This document shows, piece by piece, positions 27,810-37,815 of a stretch of DNA of 41,533 nt. The notes under the pieces are model-generated. The model was given only the letters and a program-made list of their open reading frames with translations. It searched no databases and had not been told where the DNA came from. The stretch is from NCBI RefSeq assembly GCF_020532555.1, contig NZ_JAJBBR010000018.1:1-41533 (forward strand), read 5' to 3'. Numbering within the stretch: position 1 is the stretch's first letter; each line of letters opens with the position of its first letter. A program made the translations under genes and the position numbers. This DNA comes from Microvirga lenta (GTDB lineage: Bacteria; Pseudomonadota; Alphaproteobacteria; Rhizobiales; Beijerinckiaceae).

Positions 27810-27905
27810 ATGCGATCCCCGAGCCTCCTCACCTCCGCTATGGTCGGAGCCCTCCTCGTCTCGGCGGCATTTTGGGTTGCTGCCTTCACTCAGATCGAGA
27901 TTTGA
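27810..27905 (+). CDS. possible 31-residue single-span membrane peptide
   Basis: ATG 27810 follows TAGAGG by five bases and opens 31 codons beginning MRSPSLLTSAMVGALL, nearly all of which form one hydrophobic span, ending in a short polar tail. The 3' end overlaps the convergent small gene at 27886 by 20 bases. Small peptides of this kind are easy to miss and also easy to imagine; there is no homology evidence here. Confidence 0.3.
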   Translation: MRSPSLLTSAMVGALLVSAAFWVAAFTQIEI

Positions 27906-28164
27906 TCTGTCGCTCCCGGTATGGCTCAGCGGAGGACATCGAACTGCTGCTGCTTGGTGTGTCGGAATTCTGGTCGCTCGGGGTCGCCGGCATCCACTCT
28001 TGCGGGAACAGGAGCAAGGCAGATCCTGACCGGGCCTGACACCAGCCCTCACGCGGAGCATCCCATTTCAGCACTGCAGTGCGTTCTCCATCCGGAAGCG
28101 TTATCCGGCCTAGGATAACCGTTCCGTCCTTCGGGGCCGTCTCGATAGGTTGCCACCCATCCAT
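27886..28164 (-). CDS. small protein of the WQPIETAPKDG (DUF551-like) type
   Basis: A 92-residue protein beginning MDGWQPIETAPKDGTVILG, the recognisable opening of a small family found in prophages and scattered in proteobacterial chromosomes, whose function is unknown. The partner motif EWMPATPS (usually HWMPLP) follows at about 56-63. GGAAGGAG nine bases before the ATG is a strong binding site. The last 30 residues are Ser-rich and polar (SSSSSMSSAEPYRERQ), longer than usual. It stands alone in a gene-poor stretch near a tRNA gene. Confidence 0.8.
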   Translation of the reverse strand: MDGWQPIETAPKDGTVILGRITLPDGERTAVLKWDAPREGWCQARSGSALLLFPQEWMPATPSDQNSDTPSSSSSMSSAEPYRERQIKSRSE

Positions 28165-28516
28165 TGTGCAGGCTCCTTCCGTCGAATCAGGCAGGGCAGG
28201 CTAACTCCGCCAACCTGAATGCTCCCTGCAGATGTGACGGTGGGGTTGCCAGAGGAGAGGCACTAGGTGGAACCCCATAAGGCTGCGCCTGATCGTCCCT
28301 AGGCCGCATCCGGCGCCCTTCCGGTCCGTATCTACCCCTGCGACGGGGCTCTGGCCCACGAACGACGGAGCGCTCCGGGGATACCGCGGCGGCAACAGAG
28401 ATCAGCTTCGGGGATGTTTCCGGGGGCGCCGCAAGCGTCAGTTCGTGCCTCTTGTGGCAGGACGGCAACAGCGCATCCGAGCCGGGCTTCAATGGACAAG
28501 ATCTTCTAGGGAACGA
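28165..28516. other. gene-poor stretch between the small protein and tRNA-Ser
   Basis: About 350 bases without a credible gene. Leftward frames run into the tRNA gene and read as its translation, which is a common artefact. I looked for a second copy of the tRNA 3' end as a sign of integration and saw none here. Confidence 0.45.
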
Positions 28517-28606
28517 TGGCGGAGAGGGGGAGATTCGAACTCCCGATACGGTTGCCCGTATGCCGCATTTCGAGTGCGGTGCATTCAACCACTCTGCCAC
28601 CTCTCC
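28517..28606 (-). tRNA. tRNA-Ser (anticodon CGA)
   Basis: A 90-base gene including an encoded CCA end. Acceptor GGAGAGG pairs with CCTCTCC, the discriminator is G, the D arm reads GGCAGAGTGGTTGAATGC, the anticodon loop is CTCGAAA with anticodon CGA (28570-28572), the long variable arm ATACGGGCAACCGTAT is typical of serine tRNAs, and the T arm is GGGAGTTCGAATCTCCC. It reads UCG codons. Confidence 0.97.
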
Positions 28607-28696
28607 GGGGTGCGAAGGCCTTGGGGCCCGCTGGTTGAGGCGGGGTGGATATCACGCGTTCTTCCGCTCTTCAAGCACCTTCCTGCAGGTTTTTGA

Positions 28697-28725
28697 TTGA
28701 CAGGGGAGGGTTCGTTCCGTAGAGA
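28697..28725 (+). promoter_or_regulatory. promoter candidate for rplU-rpmA
   Basis: TTGACA (28697-28702) is an exact -35 consensus, 17 bases before TAGAGA (28720-28725) as a -10 box. It lies about 145 bases before the rplU ATG, leaving a leader long enough for the autoregulation known for ribosomal protein operons. The tRNA gene is divergent. Confidence 0.55.
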
Positions 28726-28867
28726 GAATTTCTCTATGCGTGGACCCCTGTGTCCGCGCATTTTCATGCGGTGGCCCTGGGGCTGCCGTGAACCGAAGCC
28801 GGAAACTGCCAAAAAGTCGGCCCTGCGGGTCTCCTGCAGAGAGTCGGGTTTGAACACGAGGATCAAG

Positions 28868-29266
28868 ATGTTCGCAGTGATCAAGACCGGCGGCAAGCAG
28901 TATCGCGTTGCCGCTGAAGACGTCATCACCGTTGCCACGCTCGCGGGCGAGCCGGGCTCGACCGTCACGTTCGACCAGGTTCTCATGGTCACGAACGACA
29001 ACGGCACCCAGGTAGGCGCACCCCTCGTCGAGGGCGTCACCGTGACGGGCGAGGTGGTGGAACACACCCGCGGCGAGAAGGTCATCGCCTTCAAGAAGCG
29101 TCGCCGCCAGAATTCGCGCCGCAAGCGCGGGCATCGCCAGGACTACACCGTGGTGCGGATCACCGAGATCCTCGCCGGTGGCGCGAAGCCCAAGAAGGCT
29201 GCGGCAAAGAAGACCACCAAGGCTGCGGCGGACGACGCTGCGCCGGCCGAAACCGCTGCTGAGTAA
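28868..29266 (+). CDS. rplU: 50S ribosomal protein L21
   Basis: A 132-residue ribosomal protein. It starts [20 protein letters not shown] and has the RNA-binding loop [21 protein letters not shown]. After about residue 103 there is a Lys/Ala-rich tail ([17 protein letters not shown]) typical of alphaproteobacterial L21 and probably disordered. Start: ATG 28868 with GAGGATCAAG; the open frame further up is leader. It lies 38 bases before rpmA, the usual pairing. Confidence 0.97.
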   Translation: MFAVIKTGGKQYRVAAEDVITVATLAGEPGSTVTFDQVLMVTNDNGTQVGAPLVEGVTVTGEVVEHTRGEKVIAFKKRRRQNSRRKRGHRQDYTVVRITEILAGGAKPKKAAAKKTTKAAADDAAPAETAAE

Positions 29267-29304
29267 GCGACTTAGGCAACTGACAGGAACACGGGAGTAG
29301 ACCC

Positions 29305-29571
29305 ATGGCTCACAAAAAAGCAGGCGGCTCGTCTCGCAACGGCCGCGACTCCGCAGGCCGTCGTCTGGGCGTCAAGAAGTTCGGCGATCAACAGGTCGTG
29401 TCGGGCAACATCATTATTCGTCAGCGCGGCACGAAGTGGCATGCCGGCGCCAACGTCGGCATGGGCAAAGATCACACCCTCTTTGCCACGGCTGATGGAC
29501 GCGTCCGATTCCTTACGAAACAGGGCCGAGCTTTCGTATCGGTCGTACCGGCCCAAGAGGCAGCAGAATAA
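29305..29571 (+). CDS. rpmA: 50S ribosomal protein L27
   Basis: An 88-residue ribosomal protein beginning [20 protein letters not shown], the flexible N-terminus that reaches the peptidyl-transferase centre. FVSVVPAQE closes it. The start directly exposes AHKKAGG, so no N-terminal processing peptide (as in Firmicutes L27) is present. Binding site GGGAG. A perfect hairpin about 100 bases downstream ends the two-gene unit. Confidence 0.98.
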   Translation: MAHKKAGGSSRNGRDSAGRRLGVKKFGDQQVVSGNIIIRQRGTKWHAGANVGMGKDHTLFATADGRVRFLTKQGRAFVSVVPAQEAAE

Positions 29572-29673
29572 CGGCGAGAGCGATACGAAGGAGCTCCCGC
29601 CGGCATCACACCGACCCGGCGGATCAGAGCTCCAAGTAGGCCCTCAAGGCCAAGCTCCAGATCCGAGAAAGAC

Positions 29674-29700
29674 AGGGGAGGTGGGATGTCCACCTCCCCT
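29674..29700 (+). terminator. intrinsic terminator of rplU-rpmA
   Basis: AGGGGAGGTGG pairs perfectly with CCACCTCCCCT (11 base pairs) around a GATGT loop, followed by TCGTCATTTC. It lies about 100 bases after the rpmA stop and 50 before the GNAT start. Confidence 0.75.
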
Positions 29701-29749
29701 TCGTCATTTCCGGGCCGAAACGAGGGCCCAACCGGATCGGAGCAGGACT

Positions 29750-30394
29750 ATGTTTCCCGACCTCACCCGTGACGATGTGTTCCGCCTTGAAACCCGCCGC
29801 CTCTGGCTGCGCTGGCCGCGCCTTGCGGACGTTCAAGCCATCGTACGCCTTGCCGGTGAGAAAGCCGTCGCGGAGATGACGGCCCGAATTCCGCATCCGT
29901 ACCCGCCGGAAGATGCCGAACGCTTCATCTTCCAGTCCCGGCGCTCAAATGCGGACGGCCAGGGCCTCGTGCTCGCCATCACGCCCAAGGGCAAGCCCAA
30001 CAGCCTCATCGGCGTCGTGGGGATCGGTCCCGGCCTCGAGACGGGTAAGCCGACCCTGGGCTACTGGCTCGGCACGCCTCATTGGGGGCAGGGCTATGCC
30101 ACCGAGGCGGCCCGCGCGCTGATCGACGCCTTCTTCGCCTATGGCGAGGAGGACGAGCTCATGGCATCCGCCCGGGTGCTCAATCCCGGGTCACGCCGGG
30201 TGCTGGAGAAGTGCGGCTTCGCCTATCAGGGTTCCGGCCTGGCCGAACTCCCTGCGCGGGGCGGATACTACCCGGCCGACCACTTCCGCCTCGACCGGCG
30301 GGCCTGGGAAAGCCTGAAGACCTGGGGGCATACGGGCCTCGTGAGGGAACCTGCATCCGTCGATGCGGGGCAGGAGCTCTCCCTCGTTCACTGA
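29750..30394 (+). CDS. GNAT-family N-acetyltransferase (RimJ/RimL-like)
   Basis: A 214-residue acetyltransferase that moves an acetyl group from acetyl-CoA to an amine, probably a protein N-terminus or small molecule. It opens LETRRLWLRWPRLADVQAI, the usual first strand of RimJ-like GNATs, and has the acetyl-CoA loop in GYWLGTPHWGQGYATEAARAL (motif A) followed by NPGSRRVLEKCGF (motif B). Start: ATG 29750 has GGAGCAGG. The gene is commonly found between rpmA and obgE in this group, but its target is unknown. The last 25 residues are a polar extension. Confidence 0.9.
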   Translation: MFPDLTRDDVFRLETRRLWLRWPRLADVQAIVRLAGEKAVAEMTARIPHPYPPEDAERFIFQSRRSNADGQGLVLAITPKGKPNSLIGVVGIGPGLETGKPTLGYWLGTPHWGQGYATEAARALIDAFFAYGEEDELMASARVLNPGSRRVLEKCGFAYQGSGLAELPARGGYYPADHFRLDRRAWESLKTWGHTGLVREPASVDAGQELSLVH

Positions 30395-30397
30395 CGA

Positions 30398-30427
30398 AAG
30401 CGCTCCCGAAGATTTTCGGGAGCGCTT
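30398..30427 (+). terminator. hairpin between the GNAT gene and obgE
   Basis: AAGCGCTCCCGAA pairs perfectly with TTCGGGAGCGCTT (13 base pairs, GATT loop), starting three bases after the GNAT stop and ending 53 bases before obgE. The following CCACGTGGTCTTTCG has a short pyrimidine run only. It would separate obgE from the upstream gene. Confidence 0.65.
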
Positions 30428-30468
30428 CCACGTGGTCTTTCGTTGCTCCCGTACACCTTGTCCCGTAA

Positions 30469-32631
<2,163 letters not shown>

Positions 32632-32657
<26 letters not shown>

Positions 32658-33477
32658 GCAATGTGCTGGCGTCGCCCGGTGCGGCGCTTTTGATGTCGTT
32701 GTCGAAATAGACGTAAACATCCCGCAGTTCCTCCTGCCAGGTGGCGATCTGCCGGGCCCAGTCCTGCAGGGTCTCCTGGCTGTAGCTCCCCGCATAGCGT
32801 CCGTTGGTGCCGTGGGCGCGGACATAGACGAAGTCGGCCGTCGTCACCCATGGAGCGGGAGCGGCCGCGTGATCGGAGATGCAGAGCGCCGCATTGTGGT
32901 CGCGCAGCAGGTCGAAAACCCGATCCTCGTACCAGCTCGGATGCCTGAACTCGAACGCGTAGCGGTGCCCGGGCGGTACGAGGCTCAGGCACCGCGCTAC
33001 ACGCTCCAGGGTTTCCTCGTTGGCCTTGAAGGTCGGCGGCAGCTGGAACAGGACCGGCCCGAACTTCTCGGCCAGACCAGCCATTCTACCGAAGACGAGG
33101 GCGATGCTGTCCTCGATGTCCTTGAGCCGCTTCATATGCGTGATGAAGCGCGAGACCTTCCAGGCGAAGAGGAAGCCTTCCGGCGTGCTGTCGTGCCATG
33201 TCCGGACCGCCTGCTCCGTGGGAAGGCGGTAGAAGGAGTTGTTGATCTCGGCCGTATCGAACCGATCGATGTAGAAAGCCAGAAAATCCTTGATCCTCAG
33301 GGTCGAGGGGTAGAAAGGTCCATGCCAGGATTTGTAGTGCCAGCCCGATGTGCCGATCCGGACCTCGGTCGTGTTTCGCAGCTTCGGTTCGGTTGGAGAC
33401 GAGGACCGGCTTGGCCCTGGGGCCGCCGCGCGTGCTATGGATCTTGGAGGATGGGTTTGCCCCCGGGACTTGGACAT
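32632..33477 (-). CDS. DUF72 family protein (YecE-like)
   Basis: A TIM-barrel protein of the DUF72 family, function unknown, of up to 281 residues. Family marks: [18 protein letters not shown], the [13 protein letters not shown] strand, [21 protein letters not shown] and [17 protein letters not shown], ending in [15 protein letters not shown]. The start is uncertain: the only ATG in reach is 33477, adding about 40 residues rich in Ser, Pro and Ala before RIGTSGW; homologues normally begin a few residues before it. The gene converges on proB (26-base overlap) and its start abuts the proA start on the other strand. Its position splits proB from proA, which are usually adjacent. Confidence 0.88.
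33411..33439 (+). promoter_or_regulatory. promoter candidate for proA-nadD
   Basis: TTGGCC (33411-33416) and GCTATG (33434-33439) are spaced by 17 bases, close to the TTGnnn/CTATnn pattern of alphaproteobacterial housekeeping promoters. It lies about 37 bases before the proA ATG, inside the N-terminal codons of the opposite DUF72 frame. proA needs its own promoter because DUF72 separates it from proB. Confidence 0.4.
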
Positions 33478-34813
33478 GGATGACACTCGCACTTTGAGCG
33501 GACTCCCGCTCGCCGAACAGGTCAACGCCGCAGAGGCGGCATCGGTCGCGGGCGCGGACATCCCGGCACTCATGAACGAGATCGGGCGGCGCGCCAGACA
33601 GGCCGCCCGCCGCGTCGGGCTTGCGACCGCCGAGGAGAAAAATGCGGCCCTTATGGCCATGGCGGCCCGCATCCGAGGCCGCTCGGGGGCCATTCTGGCT
33701 GCGAATGCCGAGGATCTGGCGGAGGCGAGGGCCAAGGGCCAGACCCCCGCTTTCATCGACCGCCTGACCCTCGATCCGAACCGGCTGGAGGAGATTGCTG
33801 CGGCCGTCGAGAGCATTGCCCGGCTTCCCGATCCGGTAGGACGGCTTCTCGCGCGCTTCGAACGACCCAACGGGCTGCTGATCGAGCGCGTCTCGACCCC
33901 CCTCGGCGTGATCGGGGTCATCTTCGAGAGCCGCCCCAACGTGACGGCGGATGCCGGTGCGCTCTGCCTGAAGGCCGGCAACGCCGCCATCCTGCGCACC
34001 GGATCTGAGAGCTTCCGCACCTCCCTGGCCATCGCGGAGGCGATGGGGGAGGGGCTGATGCAGGCGGGCCTGCCGGCGGATGCCATCGTCCTCGTGCCGA
34101 CCCGCGACCGGGCGGCCGTGGGGGCCATGCTCTCGGGGCTTGGCGGCAACATCGACGTGATCGTTCCCCGGGGCGGCAAGAGCCTCGTCGCAAGGGTGCA
34201 GGAGGAGGCCCGTGTGCCGGTCTTCGCGCATCTCGAAGGAATCTGCCATGTCTTCGTTCACGAAAAGGCCGATCTCGACATGGCCAGGCGCATCGTGCTC
34301 AACGCCAAGATGCGCCGCACCGGCATCTGCGGCTCGGCCGAGACGCTCCTGGTCGACCGGGCTTGCGCTGCCACGCACCTGAAGCCGCTCATCTCAACGC
34401 TTCTGGAGGCCGGCTGTGCCGTGCGTGGCGACGAGGCGGCCCAAGCCGTCGATCCCCGCGTCACCCCTGCCAAGGAGGAGGATTGGCGCACGGAATATCT
34501 CGACGCCATCATCTCTGCCCGGGTCGTGGACGGGCTGGAGGGGGCCATCGCCCATATCGAGGCCTTCGGCTCCCATCACACCGATTCCATCGTGACGGAC
34601 GACGCCGCTGCCGCCGAGCGGTTCATGGCGGAAGTCGACTCGGCGATCGTGCTGCACAATGCCTCGACCCAGTTCGCCGATGGCGGCGAGTTCGGTTTCG
34701 GGGCCGAGATCGGCATTGCCACCGGCCGGATGCATGCACGGGGTCCTGTCGGCGTCGAGCAGCTGACCTCGTTCAAATATCGCGTGCTCGGCTCGGGCCA
34801 GACCCGCCCGTGA
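33476..34813 (+). CDS. proA: glutamate-5-semialdehyde dehydrogenase
   Basis: A 445-residue NADPH-dependent reductase, second step of proline synthesis. The aldehyde dehydrogenase fold shows [34 protein letters not shown], and the catalytic cysteine C285 in [11 protein letters not shown]. Start: ATG 33476 is supported by the promoter candidate upstream; the first 33 residues before [14 protein letters not shown] are variable in homologues, so 33572 is an alternative. The stop overlaps the nadD start (GTGA). The frame is open further upstream within the DUF72 gene without coding character. Confidence 0.95.
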   Translation: MDDTRTLSGLPLAEQVNAAEAASVAGADIPALMNEIGRRARQAARRVGLATAEEKNAALMAMAARIRGRSGAILAANAEDLAEARAKGQTPAFIDRLTLDPNRLEEIAAAVESIARLPDPVGRLLARFERPNGLLIERVSTPLGVIGVIFESRPNVTADAGALCLKAGNAAILRTGSESFRTSLAIAEAMGEGLMQAGLPADAIVLVPTRDRAAVGAMLSGLGGNIDVIVPRGGKSLVARVQEEARVPVFAHLEGICHVFVHEKADLDMARRIVLNAKMRRTGICGSAETLLVDRACAATHLKPLISTLLEAGCAVRGDEAAQAVDPRVTPAKEEDWRTEYLDAIISARVVDGLEGAIAHIEAFGSHHTDSIVTDDAAAAERFMAEVDSAIVLHNASTQFADGGEFGFGAEIGIATGRMHARGPVGVEQLTSFKYRVLGSGQTRP

Positions 34814-35466
34814 AGCCTTCGCCGTTCCGCTTCCGGCCGGAGCCCTCCGGCCTGGCGCGCTTGCCGCGGATCGCGCCCGGCATGCGGATCGGCCTCTATG
34901 GCGGCTCCTTCAACCCGGCCCATGCGGGGCACCGGCACGTGAGTCTCCTGGCCCTCAGACGTCTGAGGCTGGACCGGATCTGGTGGATTGTGACCCCGGG
35001 TAATCCCTTGAAGGACCTCAGCGAGTTGGTCCCGCTCCCCCTGCGGGTCGAAGGGGCCCGCGAGACCGCCGATCACCCCCGCATCGACGTGACCACCTTC
35101 GAGGAGGAGATCGGGGCCAGCTACACGGTCGAGACCCTGGCGTATCTCAGGCGGCGCTATCCGGGCGTTCGGTTCGTCTGGATCATGGGGGCGGACAGCC
35201 TCGCCAGTTTCCACCGCTGGCGCGGTTGGCGCAGGATCGCCCGGACGATGCCTTTTGCCGTGGTGGACCGTCCCGGCTGGACCCTGAAGGCCGTCCGCTC
35301 GCGTGGCGCCCAGGCCTTGTCGGCCTGGCGAATCGCCGAGGCTCGGGCGCCTGCCCTGGCCGATATGGCGGCGCCGGCCTGGGTCTTCCTGCACGGCCCA
35401 CGCTCTCCTTTGTCATCCACTGCGATTCGCCGGATGCGACGAACTTCTCCTTTCGGGGGACGTTGA
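34810..35466 (+). CDS. nadD: nicotinate-nucleotide adenylyltransferase
   Basis: A 218-residue enzyme that turns nicotinate mononucleotide into deamido-NAD in NAD synthesis. The nucleotidyltransferase motif reads [16 protein letters not shown] with H38-A-G-H41, and SSTAIRRM closes the site. Start: GTG 34810 overlaps the proA stop; the 24 residues before MRIGLYGG (including RLPRIAPG) resemble the N-terminal extension of rhizobial NadD, so the later ATG 34882 is less likely. The Walker-like GADS ([12 protein letters not shown]) is also present. Confidence 0.93.
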   Translation: MKPSPFRFRPEPSGLARLPRIAPGMRIGLYGGSFNPAHAGHRHVSLLALRRLRLDRIWWIVTPGNPLKDLSELVPLPLRVEGARETADHPRIDVTTFEEEIGASYTVETLAYLRRRYPGVRFVWIMGADSLASFHRWRGWRRIARTMPFAVVDRPGWTLKAVRSRGAQALSAWRIAEARAPALADMAAPAWVFLHGPRSPLSSTAIRRMRRTSPFGGR

Positions 35467-35536
35467 AATAACGTGCCGTTCGACCTTATCTTAAGGTCAC
35501 GGCGCAGAGTGTTGCGCTGATTGAAAGGGTCTGAAC

Positions 35537-35947
35537 CTGAACCGACTGAACTCGCTTGAGGCGGAGCATCATCCGCTTCCCCCTCTCTCCGGAGCGGATG
35601 CTCCGCACGATGAGGATATCCGGGCCGCAGCCCTGGCCTCCCTCGAGGATATGAAGGCCGAAAATACGGTCGAAATCGACCTGGCCGGCAAAACCTCGCT
35701 TGCAGACACCATGATCGTTACGTCGGGCCGCTCCCACCGCCATGTGGGCGCCATCGCCGACCGCCTTATCAAGGACCTCAAGGACAAGGGGTTCGGGAAT
35801 GCGCGCGTCGAGGGCCTGCCCGCCTGCGATTGGGTGCTGATCGACGCCGGTGACGTGCTCGTTCACATTTTCCGTCCCGAGGTTCGTGGTTTCTACAACC
35901 TCGAGAAGATGTGGGGCGCCGACCGTCCGCAGGACCGGGCCAGCTGA
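35537..35947 (+). CDS. rsfS: ribosome silencing factor RsfS, non-AUG start likely
   Basis: RsfS binds L14 and blocks joining of ribosomal subunits in starved cells. The body is clear: MKAENTVEIDLAGKTSLADT, TSGRSHRHVGAIADRL, GLPACDWVLIDAGDV, HIFRPEVRGFYNLEKMW. The first usual start codon in frame is ATG 35651 (98 residues), but that drops the family's first helix, which is present just upstream as IRAAALASLEDMKAEN. The frame is open back to a stop at 35522 with no ATG, GTG or TTG; CTG 35537, seven bases after AAAGGG, is the best candidate (136 residues). It follows nadD by 70 bases. Start uncertain, gene certain. Confidence 0.88.
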   Translation: MNRLNSLEAEHHPLPPLSGADAPHDEDIRAAALASLEDMKAENTVEIDLAGKTSLADTMIVTSGRSHRHVGAIADRLIKDLKDKGFGNARVEGLPACDWVLIDAGDVLVHIFRPEVRGFYNLEKMWGADRPQDRAS

Positions 35948-35964
35948 TCAGAGGCTGACTTAAG

Positions 35965-36459
35965 TTGCGACTGAGCTTGCTGGCCGTGGGCCGTCTCAAG
36001 AGCGGCCCCGAGCGGGAGCTGGTCGAGCGATACAGGCAGCGGATCGAAGGCATGGGCCGTGCCCTCGGCATGGCCGGGCTGGACATCGTCGAGCTGCCGG
36101 AAAGCCGGGCCCGTCGGGATGACGACCGCCGTGCGGAAGAGGCGTCTGCCCTTCTGGACAAGGCGGGTGCGTCCGTGCTCGTGGTCTTCGACGAGCGCGG
36201 CAAGAGCCCGACGAGCGAGGCTTTCGCGGAGCGGGTCCGGCACTGGCGCGACGAGGGCCGACCCGGTCTCGCCTGCGTCATCGGGGGGCCGGATGGCCTC
36301 GATCCGAGAATCCGCCAGCGGGCCGATCTGGTGGTTTCCTTCGGGGCGTTGACGATGCCGCACCAGATCGTGCGCGCTCTCGTGGCCGAACAGGTCTATA
36401 GAGCCCTGACAATCATCGCCGGTCACCCTTATCATCGCGCCGGACACGATGATTCCTGA
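35965..36459 (+). CDS. rlmH: 23S rRNA (pseudouridine1915-N3)-methyltransferase
   Basis: A 164-residue SPOUT methyltransferase that acts on the 70S ribosome at pseudouridine 1915. It begins [23 protein letters not shown] and has the knot region [44 protein letters not shown], ending in the conserved [11 protein letters not shown]. Start: TTG 35965 with AGAGG upstream; no ATG is available, and the TTG places the first strand correctly. It follows rsfS by 17 bases, the usual neighbourhood. Confidence 0.95.
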   Translation: MRLSLLAVGRLKSGPERELVERYRQRIEGMGRALGMAGLDIVELPESRARRDDDRRAEEASALLDKAGASVLVVFDERGKSPTSEAFAERVRHWRDEGRPGLACVIGGPDGLDPRIRQRADLVVSFGALTMPHQIVRALVAEQVYRALTIIAGHPYHRAGHDDS

Positions 36460-36462
36460 CGG

Positions 36463-37815
36463 ATGGCCCGCTTCACCTTTCTGACGACCCGCAAGGTTCT
36501 CGGCCTTGCTGCATGGATGGCATCTTTCTCCCTGGGCGTCGCGCACGCCCAGCAAGCGCCTGCGCCTGCGGCTCAAGCCCAGCCCGGCGCCGAGACGGCG
36601 GAGCAGAAGGCCCAGCGGGAGCGCGACCTCAGGATCCTCGAAGAGGCCATGGCGGCCAGTGCCGAGGCCCGCAAGCGCCTCGAGGCCGAAATCGCCGAGA
36701 TCCAGACCGACCGGGCCAAGCTCAACACGGCCCTGATCGAAACCGCGAACCGGACGCGAGCCACGGAGGACCGGATCCGAGCCCTGGAGCAGCGGCTCCA
36801 GACCCTCACGGCCAGCGAGGCCGCGATCCGCCGGTCCCTCGAGAGCCGCCGCGGGGTCATCATCGAGGTCTTTGCCGCCCTCCAACGCATGGGGCGCCGC
36901 CCGCCGCCGGCGGTTCTGGTCCGTCCGGAGGACATGCTCGAAGCGGTTCGCGCCTCGATCATGCTGGGGGCGGTGCTCCCCGAATTGCGGGCCGAGGCCG
37001 AGACCCTCGCGACCGACCTCGCCGAGCTCGTGCGTCTCAAGAACGCCATCGCGACGGACCGCTCTACCCTGGGAAGCGAGCTGGCCGCCCTCACGGGCGA
37101 GCAGAACCGTCTCACCGCCCTCATGAAGGCCCGCCAGGGCCGGCTCGCCGAGGTCGAGAAATCGGTGGGCTCGGAGCGGGAAAAGGCTGTGGAACTTGCA
37201 CGCCAAGCTGGATCTCTCAAAGAATTGATCGAGCGGATGGAGCAGGAAATCGCCGGGGCCCAGAAAGCCGCCGAGGAGGCCCGCAAGGCGGCCGAGGCGC
37301 AGGAGCGGGAGGCCAGGGAGCGCTTCGCCCAGGCGGCGTTCCGCGATCCGGCCCGATTGGCCCCGAAAATCCCCTTTTCAGAAGCGCGAGGCATGCTTCC
37401 GCAGCCCGTCAGCGGCGAAACCGTCCAGAATTTCGGCGCTTCCGACGGCTATGGCGGAACGACGCGCGGCATTTCGATCAGGACCCGTGCGAATGCAACT
37501 GTTGTATCACCCGCGGACGGATGGGTGGCCTTTGCCGGCCCCTTCCGGTCCTATGGCCGACTCTTGATCATCAATGCCGGTGGAGGCTATTATGTTCTTC
37601 TGGCCGGTATGGACCAAATCAGCGTCGATGTCGGACAATTTGTTCTCGCTGGAGAACCCGTCGCATCCATGGGAGAGACATCTCTCATGTCTTTGATGGG
37701 CGGTGCCATAGAAAAGAACAATCCCGTCCTCTATGTTGAGTTCAGGAAAGACGGCGGTTCGATCGATCCAGGTCCATGGTGGGCGAAATCGCAAAGCGAA
37801 AAGGTTCGCGGATAA
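36463..37815 (+). CDS. EnvC-like murein hydrolase activator (degenerate LytM domain)
   Basis: A 450-residue periplasmic protein. A signal peptide covers about 1-29 (to AHA). Long coiled coils follow at about 45-115 and 185-290 (EKAQRERDLRILEEAMAAS; QKAAEEARKAAEAQ), then a LytM/M23 domain from about 325. That domain has RGISIRTRA and VLLAGMDQ where active M23 enzymes carry zinc-binding His and Asp (HxGxD, HxH), so it should not cleave murein itself; EnvC and NlpD work this way, switching on amidases at the division site. It starts three bases after rlmH and overlaps the ctpA start by one base. Confidence 0.9.
   Translation: MARFTFLTTRKVLGLAAWMASFSLGVAHAQQAPAPAAQAQPGAETAEQKAQRERDLRILEEAMAASAEARKRLEAEIAEIQTDRAKLNTALIETANRTRATEDRIRALEQRLQTLTASEAAIRRSLESRRGVIIEVFAALQRMGRRPPPAVLVRPEDMLEAVRASIMLGAVLPELRAEAETLATDLAELVRLKNAIATDRSTLGSELAALTGEQNRLTALMKARQGRLAEVEKSVGSEREKAVELARQAGSLKELIERMEQEIAGAQKAAEEARKAAEAQEREARERFAQAAFRDPARLAPKIPFSEARGMLPQPVSGETVQNFGASDGYGGTTRGISIRTRANATVVSPADGWVAFAGPFRSYGRLLIINAGGGYYVLLAGMDQISVDVGQFVLAGEPVASMGETSLMSLMGGAIEKNNPVLYVEFRKDGGSIDPGPWWAKSQSEKVRG

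Noticed and set aside
28187..28600. Leftward 137-codon frame starting MAEWLNAPHSKCG
   Set aside because: Its first part is a translation of tRNA-Ser(CGA), a frequent artefact; the rest has no family resemblance.
35893..37206. Leftward 437-codon frame opposite rlmH and the EnvC-like gene
   Set aside because: His/Arg/Gly/Leu-rich mirror of coiled-coil codons; no motif and no binding site.
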